A stretch of DNA of 64,000 nt from contig MU839835.1 in the NCBI GenBank assembly GCA_030411725.1, positions 372,001-436,000 of the forward strand, written 5' to 3'. This DNA comes from Echria macrotheca (Eukaryota; Ascomycota; Sordariomycetes; Sordariales; Schizotheciaceae). The translations under genes were made by a program, and so were the position numbers. The notes under the pieces were generated by a model. That model was not told the DNA's origin. It made no database searches and worked only from the letters and a program-made list of their open reading frames with translations. Every line of letters begins with the position of its first letter. Position 1 is the stretch's first letter. Shown here piece by piece: positions 44,270 to 56,148 of the stretch.

Positions 44270-45673
44270 TTAGCTTTGCTGGTTCTGCACGAATACTACC
44301 AGCACAGCCGAGAAGCTTGATATTGGGCGTGCGGACAAAAGGTTAGCCGGAGTAACAGTCTTGAAGATAAAGGTCGGAGAAATCGCTGGCACATACGCAG
44401 CCGTGGCGGTAAAGATTTGCACCGTCGACGTGTCCTTGGCCAGGATCATCAAACCGATGGCAAACAGGGCGGTGAAGCCGCCGATATACAGAAGTGTCTG
44501 GGTCATGCCGCGCGCCGTCGTCAGCACGCCGATGGCCAGGGTCGGGAGCAGACAGGCGACGACGGTGGCCACGGCCGCCGTGAATCGCTGCATGTTCTTC
44601 TCCGAGTGCGTCTCGAATGTGTCCTGGACAGCGTCAATGGTCGAGACTTGCATAGCATGTATATGGGGATTCATTGGGGGGATAGCATCCGATACTCACC
44701 TCAGCTGCATCGCTCTTGTTTGTCACGTTGCCATCTTCATCCCCCTTTCGGTGTTTCTTGAGCGCTACCCAGAACGGCGTCCAGTAGTCGGCCACCCAGC
44801 CAGTAAACCCATCTCGGTCCTCGGCCTTGCACGGTACCACGAGGTCGCAGTTCGTCCGGTCCGGCTGGCCCTTCCAGAACAGGAAAATGCTGCGAACAAG
44901 GGCCTGAAATCGTTCGGGCAGCTTGGGTCGTGGCGGGATGTTGTATTGGTCGCCCCATGCCTCGCTCCCGCAGCCGGCGACGGTACTGTTGCCTTTGCCG
45001 TCGGTCGTGTCGGTTAGCCACTCGAAGAGGGTCTGGACATTTACCTTGCTGGGCTCGGGAAGGGCAGAGACCTGGGAGAGTTCGATTAGGGCTCTATCTG
45101 TTATTGACGCCATCTTGGTTAGAAAGTGCTTGCGGGATATGGGCAGAAAGACCAAGTCGGGGAGGGAGGGGACAGTATCTCACTGTACTGATGGAGACAT
45201 TTGCGCAGCTCCAGAATGAGCGTCCACTGCTGCGAGGACGGGTCCCCGACCATAAGTTCGGCGAAGCACGCCTGCTGTTCGGTCTTCTCCATCTGGGCTT
45301 TCACCTTCAAGTCGTCGCGCTCCTGTTCCTTAAGCTCCCTCTCGAGCTTGGCAATCTGGACCTGGTAGTACAGCAGGTTCTTCATGTTGGCCTCGTGGAA
45401 GCGTGAGAACGACTGGAGGGTCGGGCGATCGGCCATGAGCTTCGCCAGCCGCGGCCAGCCGTAGGGCGCACCGTCGTGGTTCGATGGACTCCATCCTCCT
45501 ATTGTGGCTGAGGATATTGCTGGCTCTACATCTCCATGGTGCCCCGTACTATGGCTTTGTGTGAGACGTCGGTTGTGGCTGGGCAGCAGCGGTGCCGATG
45601 TACGGCTCGATCCCGACTTTTCACTCAGGGGGCTGGACGGGACCGAGCTGGATGTGCGAGATGACAGCGCCAT
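44270..45673 (-). CDS. DUF6594-type membrane protein
   Basis: Exons on the minus strand: 45673-45184, 45097-44700, 44623-44397 and 44315-44270, with introns of 86, 76 and 81 nt, giving 386 residues. The N-terminus (about 65 residues) is Ser-rich. The core has GWPRLAKLMADRPTLQSF, LLYYQVQIAKLERELKEQ and QQWTLILELRKCLHQY, then SQVSALPEPSKVNVQTL, as in fungal DUF6594 proteins. The C-terminus has three hydrophobic helices (around VATVVACLLPTLAIGVL, LYIGGFTALFAIGLMIL and TATAAFSAVLVVFVQ). The last intron is in frame and stop-free, so a read-through form is possible. The family has no known function. The third exon start at GTCCAG|GAC is chosen because it keeps the frame. Confidence 0.85.
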
Positions 45674-47587
45674 AGGACAGTAGATGGATTGTGTCTCTAG
45701 ATGAAATGTCTTGGTCGATGTGGTGAGATAGGCACTTTTGGCTGGTTGAAATCAGGAGCAAGTTCCATCCAGTCCCATTTCTCACTTGCACGCAGGGGGA
45801 GAGAGAACTTAAAGCCCAACGCCCCACCAGGGCTCGCCCCTTGAGAAATCTCCTGCTGCTGATATCTGACGATGACTTCGTGCATTGCATCTGTTGTGCG
45901 CTGTAGTGATGCACTTCGAGTGAAGCTCATTCGGGCGGACACCCGGTATTCTATCCCATTTGTCGCCGTTGCCGCGGCCCCGTATCGACTACATGACACG
46001 GAGCAGAACTGATCAGCATATGCTGTCCGCTCCGCGTCAATATTCAGTCATGGTAACCAATAAAAGACTCCTGGGTGGAAACCGAGGCTTTCGATTGCAA
46101 GATGTTAGGGCCCCTCAGGTCGTTGGGCTCCAATTTTGTGCAGCAAACTTGCAGAGGGAGCAAAGTCAAGTAAGTACCCAGGTTCGTCGCCAAGCTTCAC
46201 AGGTACATGTAAAGACATTGCCCCAGCTTCTTAGGAAAGAGAATATGAGGCGGTAAATAAAAGGGGCGGCAGTGTTGGTCGATGTCTCCTGGCGATATCA
46301 GATCTGGAGCACTCGGTGTACGTTGTTAGTATGCTGTCACCACGCGCTTTGTCCCGTGACTATTCAGCAGACTTCCGCATGGAGTTGAGAAGTATCCTAC
46401 CCAACTCTCCTTCTTCTTCACGTAGCCAGGCCAATGGCAAATCCTGTTTATCTTACCCTGAGCGAATGCTACTTGTGAAATACCGCTGGGCACTCGGGTA
46501 TCTTCGCTGTCGTCGATGAGAACGGGCTAAGACTATCATTCGCGCAAAAAATCGCATGACACTCATGATGTACATGTAGTGCAACCACACGCTTCCCCGT
46601 GTTCGGTCCTATCAGCTGCCCGGGATATCTGCAGGCCACAGCCTTGCCTGTGCTCACATCCGTCAGAGAGACCCAACGCATCGCAGAAAGCCTAGCCAAG
46701 CGACCTTCTTGGGTCAGACTTTCCAGGAATAACTTCAAGGTTTCCATTCTTGTGATACGAAATTTGTTCTGGATGAAGAGACAACTTACAATCACCAATC
46801 TGTCGACGGATCCCAAACGACTCCGTCCACATCTGAACAGATCACTCCCATGCCCTTTTTTTCGGAAACATCCCCGCACCTAGGCAGCCATGACACAAAG
46901 ACCTCGCAGGTTGCAGTTGACCACCTATGCTGTGCAACGGGACGACAGATATCTCTAGCCAATCAGTCCGTATAGACAAGGGGTCCTCTTACACAAGTGT
47001 GTAAATCGGCTTTGTTGGGGCAGACGTTCTTTTCCTCGCCTTTGGTAGTGTGAGCGGACGACACAATTAGCTGACACACCTAGGTAGCCAGCACACCTAG
47101 CTGAGGTTTCGGTATGCCGCCCACACCGGTTCACCACCCCCACACCTCGTTCCCACCCTCCACCATCCACACATTGCTCCCTTCACCGAATCGTTCCGAA
47201 TTCAACCTCAAGACTCGACCAGCTCATTCGTTCCCAAGGATGTTCGTACGGCTATGAACAACCCTATTTGGTCGAGAGTGTGATGACGTGCATGTCGGCT
47301 CGCCGAACGTACCGCAGCTGCATGAACGAAAGATCACAAGAAAAGGATCAGAGCGCGAAGAAGGTGGAACAGTGGCGACCCCGAAGGTGCTCCGTCTCGA
47401 GTTATATTAGGTCTAGCACCCGAGACGGCCTTGTCTCTCAGCCCCGGCGAGTTCTTCGCTCCTGTCTTCCCTCCGTCACACATCTATACTTCAATACCTA
47501 CGATAACCTCCCAACAAACCTGCTGGCCTCCTCGTATCTCCCGCCCGTTCTTTTCAGATCGCTACCAAAGCAAAGCCGTATAGCGCT
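45674..47587. other. Divergent gene-poor region, 1.9 kb
   Basis: No supportable gene. CACCTAGGTAGCC and similar words occur near 47080-47095. Pyrimidine-rich sequence lies before the start at 47588. Confidence 0.45.
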
Positions 47588-48045
47588 ATGGGCGGCGGCA
47601 AGGAAAAAGTCCTCGACAAGGAAAGGATCGCCAAAGGAAGCACCTTCATGAACACATACAGTACGTCCCTCCTTAGCCCAATAAGAAACAAACCCAGCCC
47701 GCCGCGTCCCGTTCCCACAGTGAAGACCCCTGCAGCTAACCGGATGTCCTCAATCCCTCAGAGATTCCAAGCAAGTACACCCAGACGATGGGCCGAATCG
47801 ACGGGGACATCGTAAGGTGCAGGGCCCGGCTGCAACGCCTGAACCAAAACAGCGGCAGCACGGCCGAACAGATCAACGAAACCAAGGACGAGCTGGAAAA
47901 GTGCACGATCTCGAAGGATGTCCTGCGCTGCAAGGTGGCGCTCCAGGACAAGCTCGAGCCGGACCACCAGCGGGGCGTGGAAGAGTATCTCGAGCAGTTG
48001 TTGGCGGACCTGACGCGTCTTGGGGGCGAGGAGCCCCGGCTGTGA
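47588..48045 (+). CDS. Small charged helical protein, unknown
   Basis: Two exons, 47588-47660 and 47762-48045, with a 101-nt intron, giving 118 residues. It starts MGGGKEKVLDKERIAKGSTF. After the splice it reads KIPSKYTQTMGRIDGDIVRC. The sequence from about 30 to 110 is helical and alternates charged and hydrophobic residues (LQRLNQNSGSTAEQINETKD, VEEYLEQLLADLTRL), suggesting a short coiled-coil or helical bundle. No signal peptide, TM or known domain. The frame continues cleanly across the intron, which supports a real gene; it could still be a species-restricted protein. Confidence 0.65.
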
Positions 48046-48312
48046 TTTCGCGACCTATGACTAGGTTTCTAGTCATTCCTTGCGGGCAGAGCACATGTAT
48101 TTCCTTTGGTCGAGATCGAACTGTGTGTCATTTATAGGTAGTCGATCCAATGAAAAACACGGTTGACCCAATCAAGTGGGAGTCCTTGAATTGTATCATC
48201 CGCTATCTGTGGTATCCGAAACGTCGTGAGAAACAAGGAGGTCGGAAACCACACATTGATGCACTTATCCATGCCAGAACATCGGTCGCGGGTTTGTTGC
48301 ACCAACAGATGC

Positions 48313-49994
48313 TTAAGCCAAAGCCTTCCCCTCAGCATCCCTCGTCAGAATCTCATTCAACCCATCCCGCCGCACACAATTCTCCAGCTTGAACGAAGCC
48401 GCCAGCTCGTCAAGCTCCTCGAGCGTCTTCCCCTCGAAATAGCTCGCGTACTCCCAGCACATGATCTCGCTGAAGAGCGTCTCGCGCAGCACACGGTGGA
48501 TGTGGCCCTCGATCTTCCACACCTGCGGGTACCGCCTGTTGACAAACTGCTCCGGTATCTCCTGCTTGAAGTGTTCAATGACGGGCGCGTAGATGTGCGC
48601 AACGTGTTTGTCGTCGCGCCCCCACTTGTCCAGGCCGAGCCGCTTCTTCTTCTCCAGGAACGGCTTCAGGAGGCGGATGTAGGGGGACGAGGGGGACGTG
48701 TAAACCATTCCTGGGTATTTGTCAGTATACGATGTAAGCTGACAGCAAAACAAAACGGGAATACATACCCTGGAACCCAATGTCCTTGTAGAGCCAGATG
48801 CTCCAGCTGATCTGATCCTGCTTGTAGATCGAGAGCTGCTGGCCAAGGAGGTTGTATCGCTTCTGGTTGGTGTCGTCGCGGTTCTCGTCTTCTTCGCCCG
48901 CGTACACTGGTCCGAATTCGCCATTCCATATCTGTCAACGCATCAGCTCCGAGACCTACGAAACAAAGGAAGCAAACCCACCGGTACATTATGTTTCTTC
49001 ATAAACTCGACTTTTCTCTCGTACGACTTGCGAAGATACTCCTTTTGCTCCGGTGTACCGACGTACGGCTCGCCCATCGGAAAGCCGTAGCTCGCATAGT
49101 CGTGTATGGCATAGACACAGTTGGGCAGAACCTCCTTGAAGGCGGTGAAGTCCATAGCATAGGTGTTCCCGTCCAGGAACAGAATGTGATCCGGGTCCAC
49201 CTCGCGAATGGCTTTCTCGACGCGTTTATACCATGCCTGGAGGTTAATATGGTCTGGATCGGCCGGTTCGTTCATCGGATTGTAGCCGGCGACCTAACAG
49301 CAAGATTCCGTCAGGACCGCAGCGGGCATCATGTGGACAGACGTACCCAGGTATTCCCCCGATAATGTTTCGCGATTTCGACCCACAAGTTCGTCATGCG
49401 GTCTTGAAAATCCTTAAAGTCCCAAAACAGTGCCTTGTGGATCCCCGAGTCGCTGTGCCACCCTTGGTTCTGTCCGCCGGGAAAGGTGTGCATGTCGATG
49501 ATGGTATACAGACCCTCGGCCGCACAGGCGTCTACAATCCGGTCAACCAGGCGGAACCCCTCAGGCCTGATAACACCCGGGTTGAGGTTGTCGATGAAGT
49601 GCCGGTGGTTGATTGGGATCCGGATGCAGTTGAGACCCAGCGAGGCGAGGAACCCGGCGTCGGAGGCAGTAAAGAAGTATTCCAGAAACTGAGGCCGTGT
49701 TAACGGCATCAAATTCAGGAGAGGAGACAGTGGAGTACCTTGTCGAAGAAGAAGTCGTACTTCTCCCGCCCAAGGACTTCCAACATCGCTGCCCTCATCT
49801 CGGACTCGTGCCCCGGATATCCCGTGATGAAGTTCTCCATGTTGGTGTGGCCACCGGTCGCCGCCTACCGGAGTTAGCACTTTCGTCAAGGACGGCAGAA
49901 CACATACACCCTTGAGGATGACCCGTTTGCCATCTCCATCGACGATGTCGGTGCCCAGCACGCGGAGACAAGATTTTGGAGCAGCCGGAGCCAT
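48313..49994 (-). CDS. Glycoside hydrolase family 5 (exo-beta-1,3-glucanase-like)
   Basis: Exons on the minus strand: 49994-49908, 49864-49739, 49688-49347, 49293-48982, 48931-48769 and 48710-48313, giving 475 residues. Introns are 43-58 nt. The barrel motifs are LASLGLNCIRIPINHRHF, PMNEPADP (acid/base Glu194) and IWNGEFGPVY (nucleophile Glu294). TIIDMHTFPGGQNQGWHSD and SWSIWLYKDIGFQGMVY are also typical of GH5. The start ATG at 49994 has no signal peptide (MAPAAPKSCLRVLGTDIVDG), so the enzyme is likely intracellular. Cytosolic GH5 enzymes in fungi include steryl-glucoside or ceramide-glucoside hydrolases; the substrate of this one is not known. The last exon adds about 130 residues without a clear domain. 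Confidence 0.9.
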
Positions 49995-50588
49995 TGTGTT
50001 TGACGTAAACTGGCCAGAAAGGGTTACTACGGAAATCGATATGTCGCAAGAGGTCCAAGGATGTCGGAGATGGAAGAATGAATCAAAAAACACAACAGGG
50101 CCTTCGGGTATCAATACCCCGGAGATGCGGTCGGGTACCCGCATCCGCCTCCGCATCCAGGTCCGCGGCGGCCCGCTAACATAGAAGTACGGCCGCTCAC
50201 TGGCCAGCTCCGGTCACGTTGCCAGCAAAGTTTGGATGCCCCGAATCTGACAACGTCGAGCAAATGATTGGATCGCTTCCAGTCTCGTCCGCATATGCAA
50301 CTTCTTCGACATCATAAAGTGATTTACCCGATCCAAATGTCTGGATTGTGAGCGGAGCTAATGATTTCTAAAAAGACCCGATGTCCAAACATTGACGCCG
50401 AAACCTTGAGGCTTGAAAGTTCGGTCTTGCCCCAGAAACAAGTCCCGCCGTCCTTCTCTTCACAAGTATATTACATACTATCCCCCTGAAGGATTGTTCC
50501 GCATCCAAACTCATTCTTCCAAAAAAAAAAAAAAAACCCTCGATTCTGATTCTCCACGAGTGGAAGCCCCGTCGATGACCCCCGAAAA
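49995..50588. other. Region between the GH5 start and the SDR stop
   Basis: About 0.6 kb, with an A16 run at 50521-50536. No gene was seen; it should hold the GH5 promoter and the SDR 3' end. Confidence 0.4.
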
Positions 50589-51720
50589 TCATTTCAATAT
50601 ATCCCTGACGCCGGCAAACTCCAACTCAGCCATCGTCTCGTTCCACAGCGCATCCATCAGCTCCCGGCCCTTGGGTTCGTGCACGATAGGAGCGAAGCTG
50701 CTACACGTTAGTAGCCGTCATGACACCACAGGAAACAAAAAAAAAAAAAAATGAAACGCACGGTCGAATCTCCCCATCCATCACAAAACACCCATGACTC
50801 TCCGGCCCCTTCCTCACAACAGCATCCACATACGACCACGCGGCGTGGTCCAGAGTCCGACCGGTGAGCTCCTTGCTCGCGGTCAAAAAAGCAGAGAGCA
50901 GCCCCTCAGCCTCGCGGTGCAGCCCGCTGCCTTTCGTATATCCCGGATCGACGATATTGACCACGACCCTGTCGCTCCCGTACTTGTCGTCGCCCAGATA
51001 ATCCAGCAGTTTGACGAGAAACAGATGCATGAGCGCCTTGGAGGAGAAGTACCGCTCCGTCGCATCCCACTTCAGCTTCTCGGGGGAATCAAACGACGCG
51101 AGGAAGGGCCGGACGTCGCGGTTGGGTATCTTCGCCGCGAGTGCCGTGCCGGAGCCCACGATCGACAGCCGGCCGGGACTCGTCTTCCCCCCCGGCGGAG
51201 ACGAGACGACAGGAAGAAGCAAGATAGCCAGGAGGACCGTAGACAAATAATTCACCTGGATGACCTCGCAGTGGCCGGTGGACTTGTTGCGGACAAAGTC
51301 AGGCATGACAATCCCCGCGTTGAGAATCGCAATGTCCAACCGCTTGTTGTTAGAACCAGGAGCAAACTCGGCGGCGAGCCGCCCTGCCAAGCCCGTCACG
51401 GACTCGTACGAGCCCATCTCGAGCGGGTACACGTCCACCACGGCGCCGGGGAACTCCCGCCTCAGCTGCTGGGCGACGGAAGCCCCCTTCTCGGGCGAGC
51501 GGACCGCCATGATCAGCCGCCCGAGTTTGAGGGAGAGGAGGTGGCGGGCGGCGTGCAGACCGATGCCCGTCGTGGCGCCGGTGATGAGGGCCGTCTTGCC
51601 GGCGAGCGAGGTTTTGGGGGTCAGCGGGACGGGGGCGATCTTGTGGCAGAACTGGGAGGAGATGAAGAGGCGGACGAAGCCCTGCGTGTGGCGCAGCTCG
51701 AGGGAGCGGGACGTTGTCAT
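50589..51720 (-). CDS. Short-chain dehydrogenase/reductase (SDR)
   Basis: Exons on the minus strand: 51720-50762 and 50700-50589, with a 61-nt intron, giving 356 residues. The ATG at 51720 is chosen; the frame extends upward without support. Motifs: TGATTGIG (48-55) for the nucleotide, ILNAGI (about 132-137), and the catalytic YFSSK (Tyr224, Lys228). It should oxidise or reduce a hydroxyl or keto group with NAD(P). The C-terminal exon is needed to give SFAPIVHEPKGRELM and a stop. The acceptor is a tandem TAGCAG, so a form one residue shorter is possible. An adjacent P450 gene (52484-54097), also on the minus strand, hints at a shared pathway. A poly-T stretch in the intron explains the read-through tail seen if it is not removed. 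Confidence 0.9.
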
Positions 51721-52483
51721 TGTTGCGGAATGAGTTTTGTCGGTATGCTGATTTGGGGTATTTGCAGAAGGTCGTCTGTGGAGGTAGCTTAGTGTCCCAG
51801 GCTCTGTCCTCAAAAAAGTAGGCAGAGAATGTGGCTCTTTTTATATGGGTGTGGGAGCGAGAATGGGTTGGATCCCATGTCGCGGACCATGGAGCATCAC
51901 CGGGGCCGAAATCACGTCTCAAGTCAGAGAGCTTCATAATCGACGCTTTGAAGCAGAGTGGTTTCCGGTTCTGGGAAACAGTCCCTTGATTGTTTTCCGC
52001 TTTGGGAAAACGGTCTCAATCGAGATTTGTGGGGCGGATTGTTGATCTGAGCCAATGGGAGCGGCCGGATCTGACTGAAACCGCCCAAAACTGGAAACTT
52101 GTTGGTTGGCATCGAATGCGCGATGTACTACGGAATAGATACCGGGTCGATTCCTCCGGGAAAGATACAAGGCTGACTGACGTGGTACACGCCTGCCTGG
52201 GGCAAGAAGAGGTGGTGACTTTCACAACGTGTGGTTCAACTATTCTAGGTTGTCATTTCTTATCGGTCCTTATCGTCTTGGCAGCCGTCTGTTTTTAGGT
52301 AGCTCCAAGACGAGCCCCAAGGGATCCCCTGGGAAGCCCTCTTTTACTTGGATCGCTGCTAAAATAAAACCTGGGATACCAGGTATGACCTCCATATATT
52401 TCCTTGTCCACCGCTGCCTCGAAATACCATCATTTCGATTGAGGCATAACCTTCCCTCGCCGGTCAATTCCACCCTGTACTGA
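51721..52483. other. Region between the SDR start and the P450 stop
   Basis: About 0.8 kb; no gene was seen. It should hold the SDR promoter. Confidence 0.4.
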
Positions 52484-54097
52484 CTACCATCTCCTCGTCA
52501 TCCGCACCTTGAGATCACGGTCCGGCCGGGGCACGACAAACCCGTCACCGTGCCGTGCCGGCCGATCCGAGGGCGTCCCATCCGGCATGATCCAGCCGCC
52601 AACCTCGATATCGAAGCGGGCCAGCAGCAAGCCCAGAGCCACAATGATCTCCTGCTTGGCAAAGTTTCTGCCCGGGCAGATGGTGATCCCGCCGCCGTAG
52701 GGGAACCAGTACCCGTTGCGTCCGGCAATCGAGAGCTCCTTCTCTCCTCCTTTCCCGTCCTTCAGGTTCCTCTGCGGCCAGAATTCCTCGGCCGGGTGTC
52801 CCTCGACCGACCAGGCGGCGTGGTTGTGGTGCGCCAGCGGCATCGGCGCCTGCACTATCGATCCCTTGGGAATGCGGAAGCCGTCGAGCTCGGTGTCGCG
52901 CTGGGCGTCGCGCGTGATGGTGAAGATGATGTGCCGCCGCAGCGTCTCGACGTAGGCGGCCTGGTGCCAGGGCGAGGCGAGGAGTTTTGCCAGGTCGAGG
53001 TTCACCGACGTGCCGTCTGCCCCCGGGGTGATGGCGGCGCGCGCCTCGCGGCGGAGATTCGGCAGCAGCTCGGGGTCCGGGCAGGTCAGGGTGTCGATCA
53101 GACACCACCCCGTCGCGGGCACCGAGTTGCTGTTCTGGTTCGACATCTGCTGGCCGCACATGCCGGCGATGGTCTGCAGGCTGTAGCCCATGTCCAGCCC
53201 GTGGCGGGCGATGGCGCGGATGAGCGGCGACCCGAAGACCGGTTCCCAGCCTCCATCGTCCGGCATGGCGTCCCAGTTGAACTTTGGCACCTGTTCCGCG
53301 TAGTAGCGCATATTCAGTTCGAGCCATCGGTCGCGGGCGCGGTGCGGTTTCGGCTGCAGCCAGCGCGGCGGGCCGAACGAGACAGGCGTGATGGACTTGT
53401 CCCAGTCGGCCATGATCTCCATGTAGTCGGGGTTCTTTTCAAAGATGAGATCACCCATCAGAGCCCGGCCGGCGCATTCGGTGAGGTGGCGATGCAGAAA
53501 CTGCCAGATGAGGGTGTCGGTGGTCTTGGCGAGAGGAAACAGTTCGGCCGTGCGGGCTGTGAACCTGTCTATGAACCAGGCGGCCAGGTCGGCCGTGGCT
53601 GCCGGTCGAGCGAGATGCTCAGCGGCGACGTGGTGCCATTCGAGCCAGACGCGATCCGTGATGTGCTCGGTGCCCGCGGCGGGCTCCCGGGCGCGGCCGG
53701 TCACGTCTGCCTCGAAGCGCGCCATATCTTTGTCGCTCGGATCCCACATGACCCTGGTGAGAAGGTTGACGTAGTACTGGGGAGATAGGGCGCCACCGGA
53801 GCGGAACAATGGGTTAGTCTTGCTCTCGCCGACGACGAGGAAGACGCGGCGGTTGTTGAGGCGGAACCGGATGATGTCGGTTTTGAGCGATTGCATGGTT
53901 TTGAGCGCCCGCTTCCAGAAGGATGCGGTATCCGTGATGAATTCAAACGTGTTGGAGAGGGGTATTCTCTCCTCGAGCTTAGGCGGTCCATCATCGCGAC
54001 TGGAAGAAAGCAGGAAGACAAAAACGGCCACCAAGACACCCACGGCGGCATACCAGCCGCCAAGGGGCGAGATACGCTCAGCGACTTCAGACAACAT
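52484..54097 (-). CDS. Cytochrome P450 monooxygenase, CYP7/CYP8-like
   Basis: Intronless, 537 residues. The ATG at 54097 is used; an upstream in-frame GTG is not. The N-terminus has a membrane anchor (WYAAVGVLVAVFVFLL). The haem motif FPYGGGITICPGRNFAKQ places the haem Cys at about 474. The K-helix ExxR is ETLR in YVETLRRH. The overall layout, with a short I-helix region (SLQTIAGMCGQQMSNQNSNS) and no clear AGxDT, recalls the CYP7/CYP8-like fungal group. It should oxygenate a lipophilic substrate at the ER membrane; the substrate is unknown. The neighbouring SDR is in the same orientation. Confidence 0.93.
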   Translation of the reverse strand: MLSEVAERISPLGGWYAAVGVLVAVFVFLLSSSRDDGPPKLEERIPLSNTFEFITDTASFWKRALKTMQSLKTDIIRFRLNNRRVFLVVGESKTNPLFRSGGALSPQYYVNLLTRVMWDPSDKDMARFEADVTGRAREPAAGTEHITDRVWLEWHHVAAEHLARPAATADLAAWFIDRFTARTAELFPLAKTTDTLIWQFLHRHLTECAGRALMGDLIFEKNPDYMEIMADWDKSITPVSFGPPRWLQPKPHRARDRWLELNMRYYAEQVPKFNWDAMPDDGGWEPVFGSPLIRAIARHGLDMGYSLQTIAGMCGQQMSNQNSNSVPATGWCLIDTLTCPDPELLPNLRREARAAITPGADGTSVNLDLAKLLASPWHQAAYVETLRRHIIFTITRDAQRDTELDGFRIPKGSIVQAPMPLAHHNHAAWSVEGHPAEEFWPQRNLKDGKGGEKELSIAGRNGYWFPYGGGITICPGRNFAKQEIIVALGLLLARFDIEVGGWIMPDGTPSDRPARHGDGFVVPRPDRDLKVRMTRRW

Positions 54098-55156
54098 TGT
54101 CACAGTTGAAATCGTGACAAGTAGTTTGCACTGGAAGGAAGAGGGGGGACCAGATAAGTACCAGTAGCCTCATGGAGCCAAGGACGAGTCTTGCTAAGTC
54201 TGCCCCGCTCCTGCTGTTTCTAGGTAGGTAGCAACGAGGTCTGCCAAGAAAGACGCTCCAATCATGTTCCGGCTTGGAAGTCCCGGGGAAAGTTGACAAC
54301 TGAATATTGAGCGCGGTTTAAGAAGCATCATCCCTTGTTGCATATGCGACCCTCACATCCTGCCAATGAGCTGCTCCCGTTTCTGTGGGCCGCCGTATTC
54401 TGCAGATCTTGGCTGAAGATATGTGCTGCACATTCGTTATCACCAGCCCCTGACAACCGTGGTACTGAGCCGCACGTGTGTGTTGTTACACAGGCTTCCG
54501 GCGAACGGGGGATGCGGGGCCGGTGTGGGGCCGGATTGGCGGTCGGAGCCCGGGCGAGCCACCGGAGGACGTCACCGGAGGGTTTGGTTGCGCCGGTTGT
54601 GCGACTGTCCCCATCCGCCAGCTCTTTGCCGACCAAAGTTGGCTCGGATAGTTAATGTCCCACCGATTGTCAAATTTCCTGTCGCCGGGCATCCAGATAG
54701 TGCGTATTCCGGCTTCCACCTCCCGAATCGGCCCGCGCATCGCGGGTCGTATTCGGACAGGTCAACAGGATGGCAGCTAATAATAACATCATCAACGGCC
54801 AGCATCATTTGGCAGCGCACCGGCCAGCCGGTAATCGCAGGATCGTTCCTCCGCCGTGTTCTCGCATCGCATGCGAGCCCCAGAACGGTGGTTGGAGGCC
54901 GAGCAGCCAATGAGGTGCCCCGAAACTGTGGTCCTAGTGTTAGCTAAGCCACCCAGCCCATTGGCGCTAGTACACGCCGGCTCGACATATCAGCAACGAC
55001 CCCATCACGTCAGACAGGCAACCATAAAGAGCAGAACACGTCGTTGGGCTTGAAACATCGCCGACTTCTCTCTCCAAAAAAATTCTTTATTCTAAACATC
55101 ATTCACAAGGAAACAGACAACGGTATATCCACACGCCCAAAGTTCATCTACACAAC
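54098..55156. other. Divergent intergenic region, P450 and small TM gene
   Basis: About 1.06 kb. A TAGGTAGGTAGC word lies at 54222-54233. No gene was seen. Confidence 0.4.
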
Positions 55157-55609
55157 ATGCCCGGCTTCGGTCGCATCCCACCTCTCTCGGTAGCGGACGC
55201 CGCCCGGATCCCGGACCCTGACTCCGGACCACCAAAACCCCCATCCGACCTAGACAAGCTTCTACAACAACACACAGCCAGAGTCCAAGGCCAGACCCCA
55301 CAAACCGTCTTGGACCGACTCCCCAGGCTCGCCATCATCGCCCTCGTGCTCGCCCTGCTCGTCATGTACATCCGCCCGTCACACCAACCCCAACCCGCCG
55401 AGACGCGGCGGGGACACCAACATTCGCTGTATGAGTACACGCCGTGCGAGGAGATGGTCCTGGGCCCTTCGATCGATAGATTCGAGAAGCTCTACGGTCA
55501 TCCTTTTTACGAAGAAGCTGAGGAGAGGAAGAGCCGATCGGATTCGATGACGTCACGGGTTCCTTTTGGTGGTCGCGATACGTGGAAGGGGCCGTCGAGT
55601 ACGGCGTGA
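55157..55609 (+). CDS. Small single-TM protein, unknown
   Basis: Intronless, 150 residues. An N-terminal Pro-rich part (about 1-50) is followed by one hydrophobic helix (LAIIALVLALLVMYI, about 58-72) and a polar C-terminus with EYTPCEEMVLGPSIDRFEK. No signal peptide, so the N-terminus is likely cytosolic or a signal-anchor. Not recognised. The clean frame, the A-rich leader before the ATG and the TM helix argue that it is real. Confidence 0.6.
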   Translation: MPGFGRIPPLSVADAARIPDPDSGPPKPPSDLDKLLQQHTARVQGQTPQTVLDRLPRLAIIALVLALLVMYIRPSHQPQPAETRRGHQHSLYEYTPCEEMVLGPSIDRFEKLYGHPFYEEAEERKSRSDSMTSRVPFGGRDTWKGPSSTA

Positions 55610-56148
55610 TGTACACGCAGACGCGGGGGCTGTGGGTATGCAGATAGAGGTATCTATATGATGGATGGGATTGCTTTTGGGATTCGGCCAAGTTGGGTGT
55701 AGAAGCGATTTCTTTTTCTTCCTTTCTTCTTTTCGAGCATTGAATGGCGTCTTGGTCTGGGCTAGGTTACGGAAGTACATGACGGGTCGCATTGGTTTTG
55801 GAATCATGGACATGGCATAAGGTATTCGTTGGTATGGTTGTATATGTATCTCAGCGTTGTCTCTGAAGCCTCAAAGGGGCGTACTGCTGGGTTGTTTATG
55901 ACTAGAGCGGATTTAGCAGATCAGAACTTTTCTCTCGCAACTGGCTCACTGTGTGGCGTCGATGTCTGTGGTATTTCCAGACGGCCCAACACGTGGCATA
56001 ACCTGCATGTACCTGCGGCTCAAAAGGCCAGAGTAATATATCGAGATCCTTGACGCCGAATGAGGTGATCATGCGACCTGGTTGAAGTATATCATCCCCT
56101 TTCATTTCCACACGTGTAGAAACAACATCCATCACCACCAGAACATGT
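55610..56148. other. Convergent intergenic region
   Basis: About 0.54 kb; 3' ends of two genes. No gene was seen. Confidence 0.4.

Noticed and set aside
52550..53788. 412-codon ORF on + opposite the P450 gene
   Set aside because: Antisense shadow of a clear P450 with intact haem motif.
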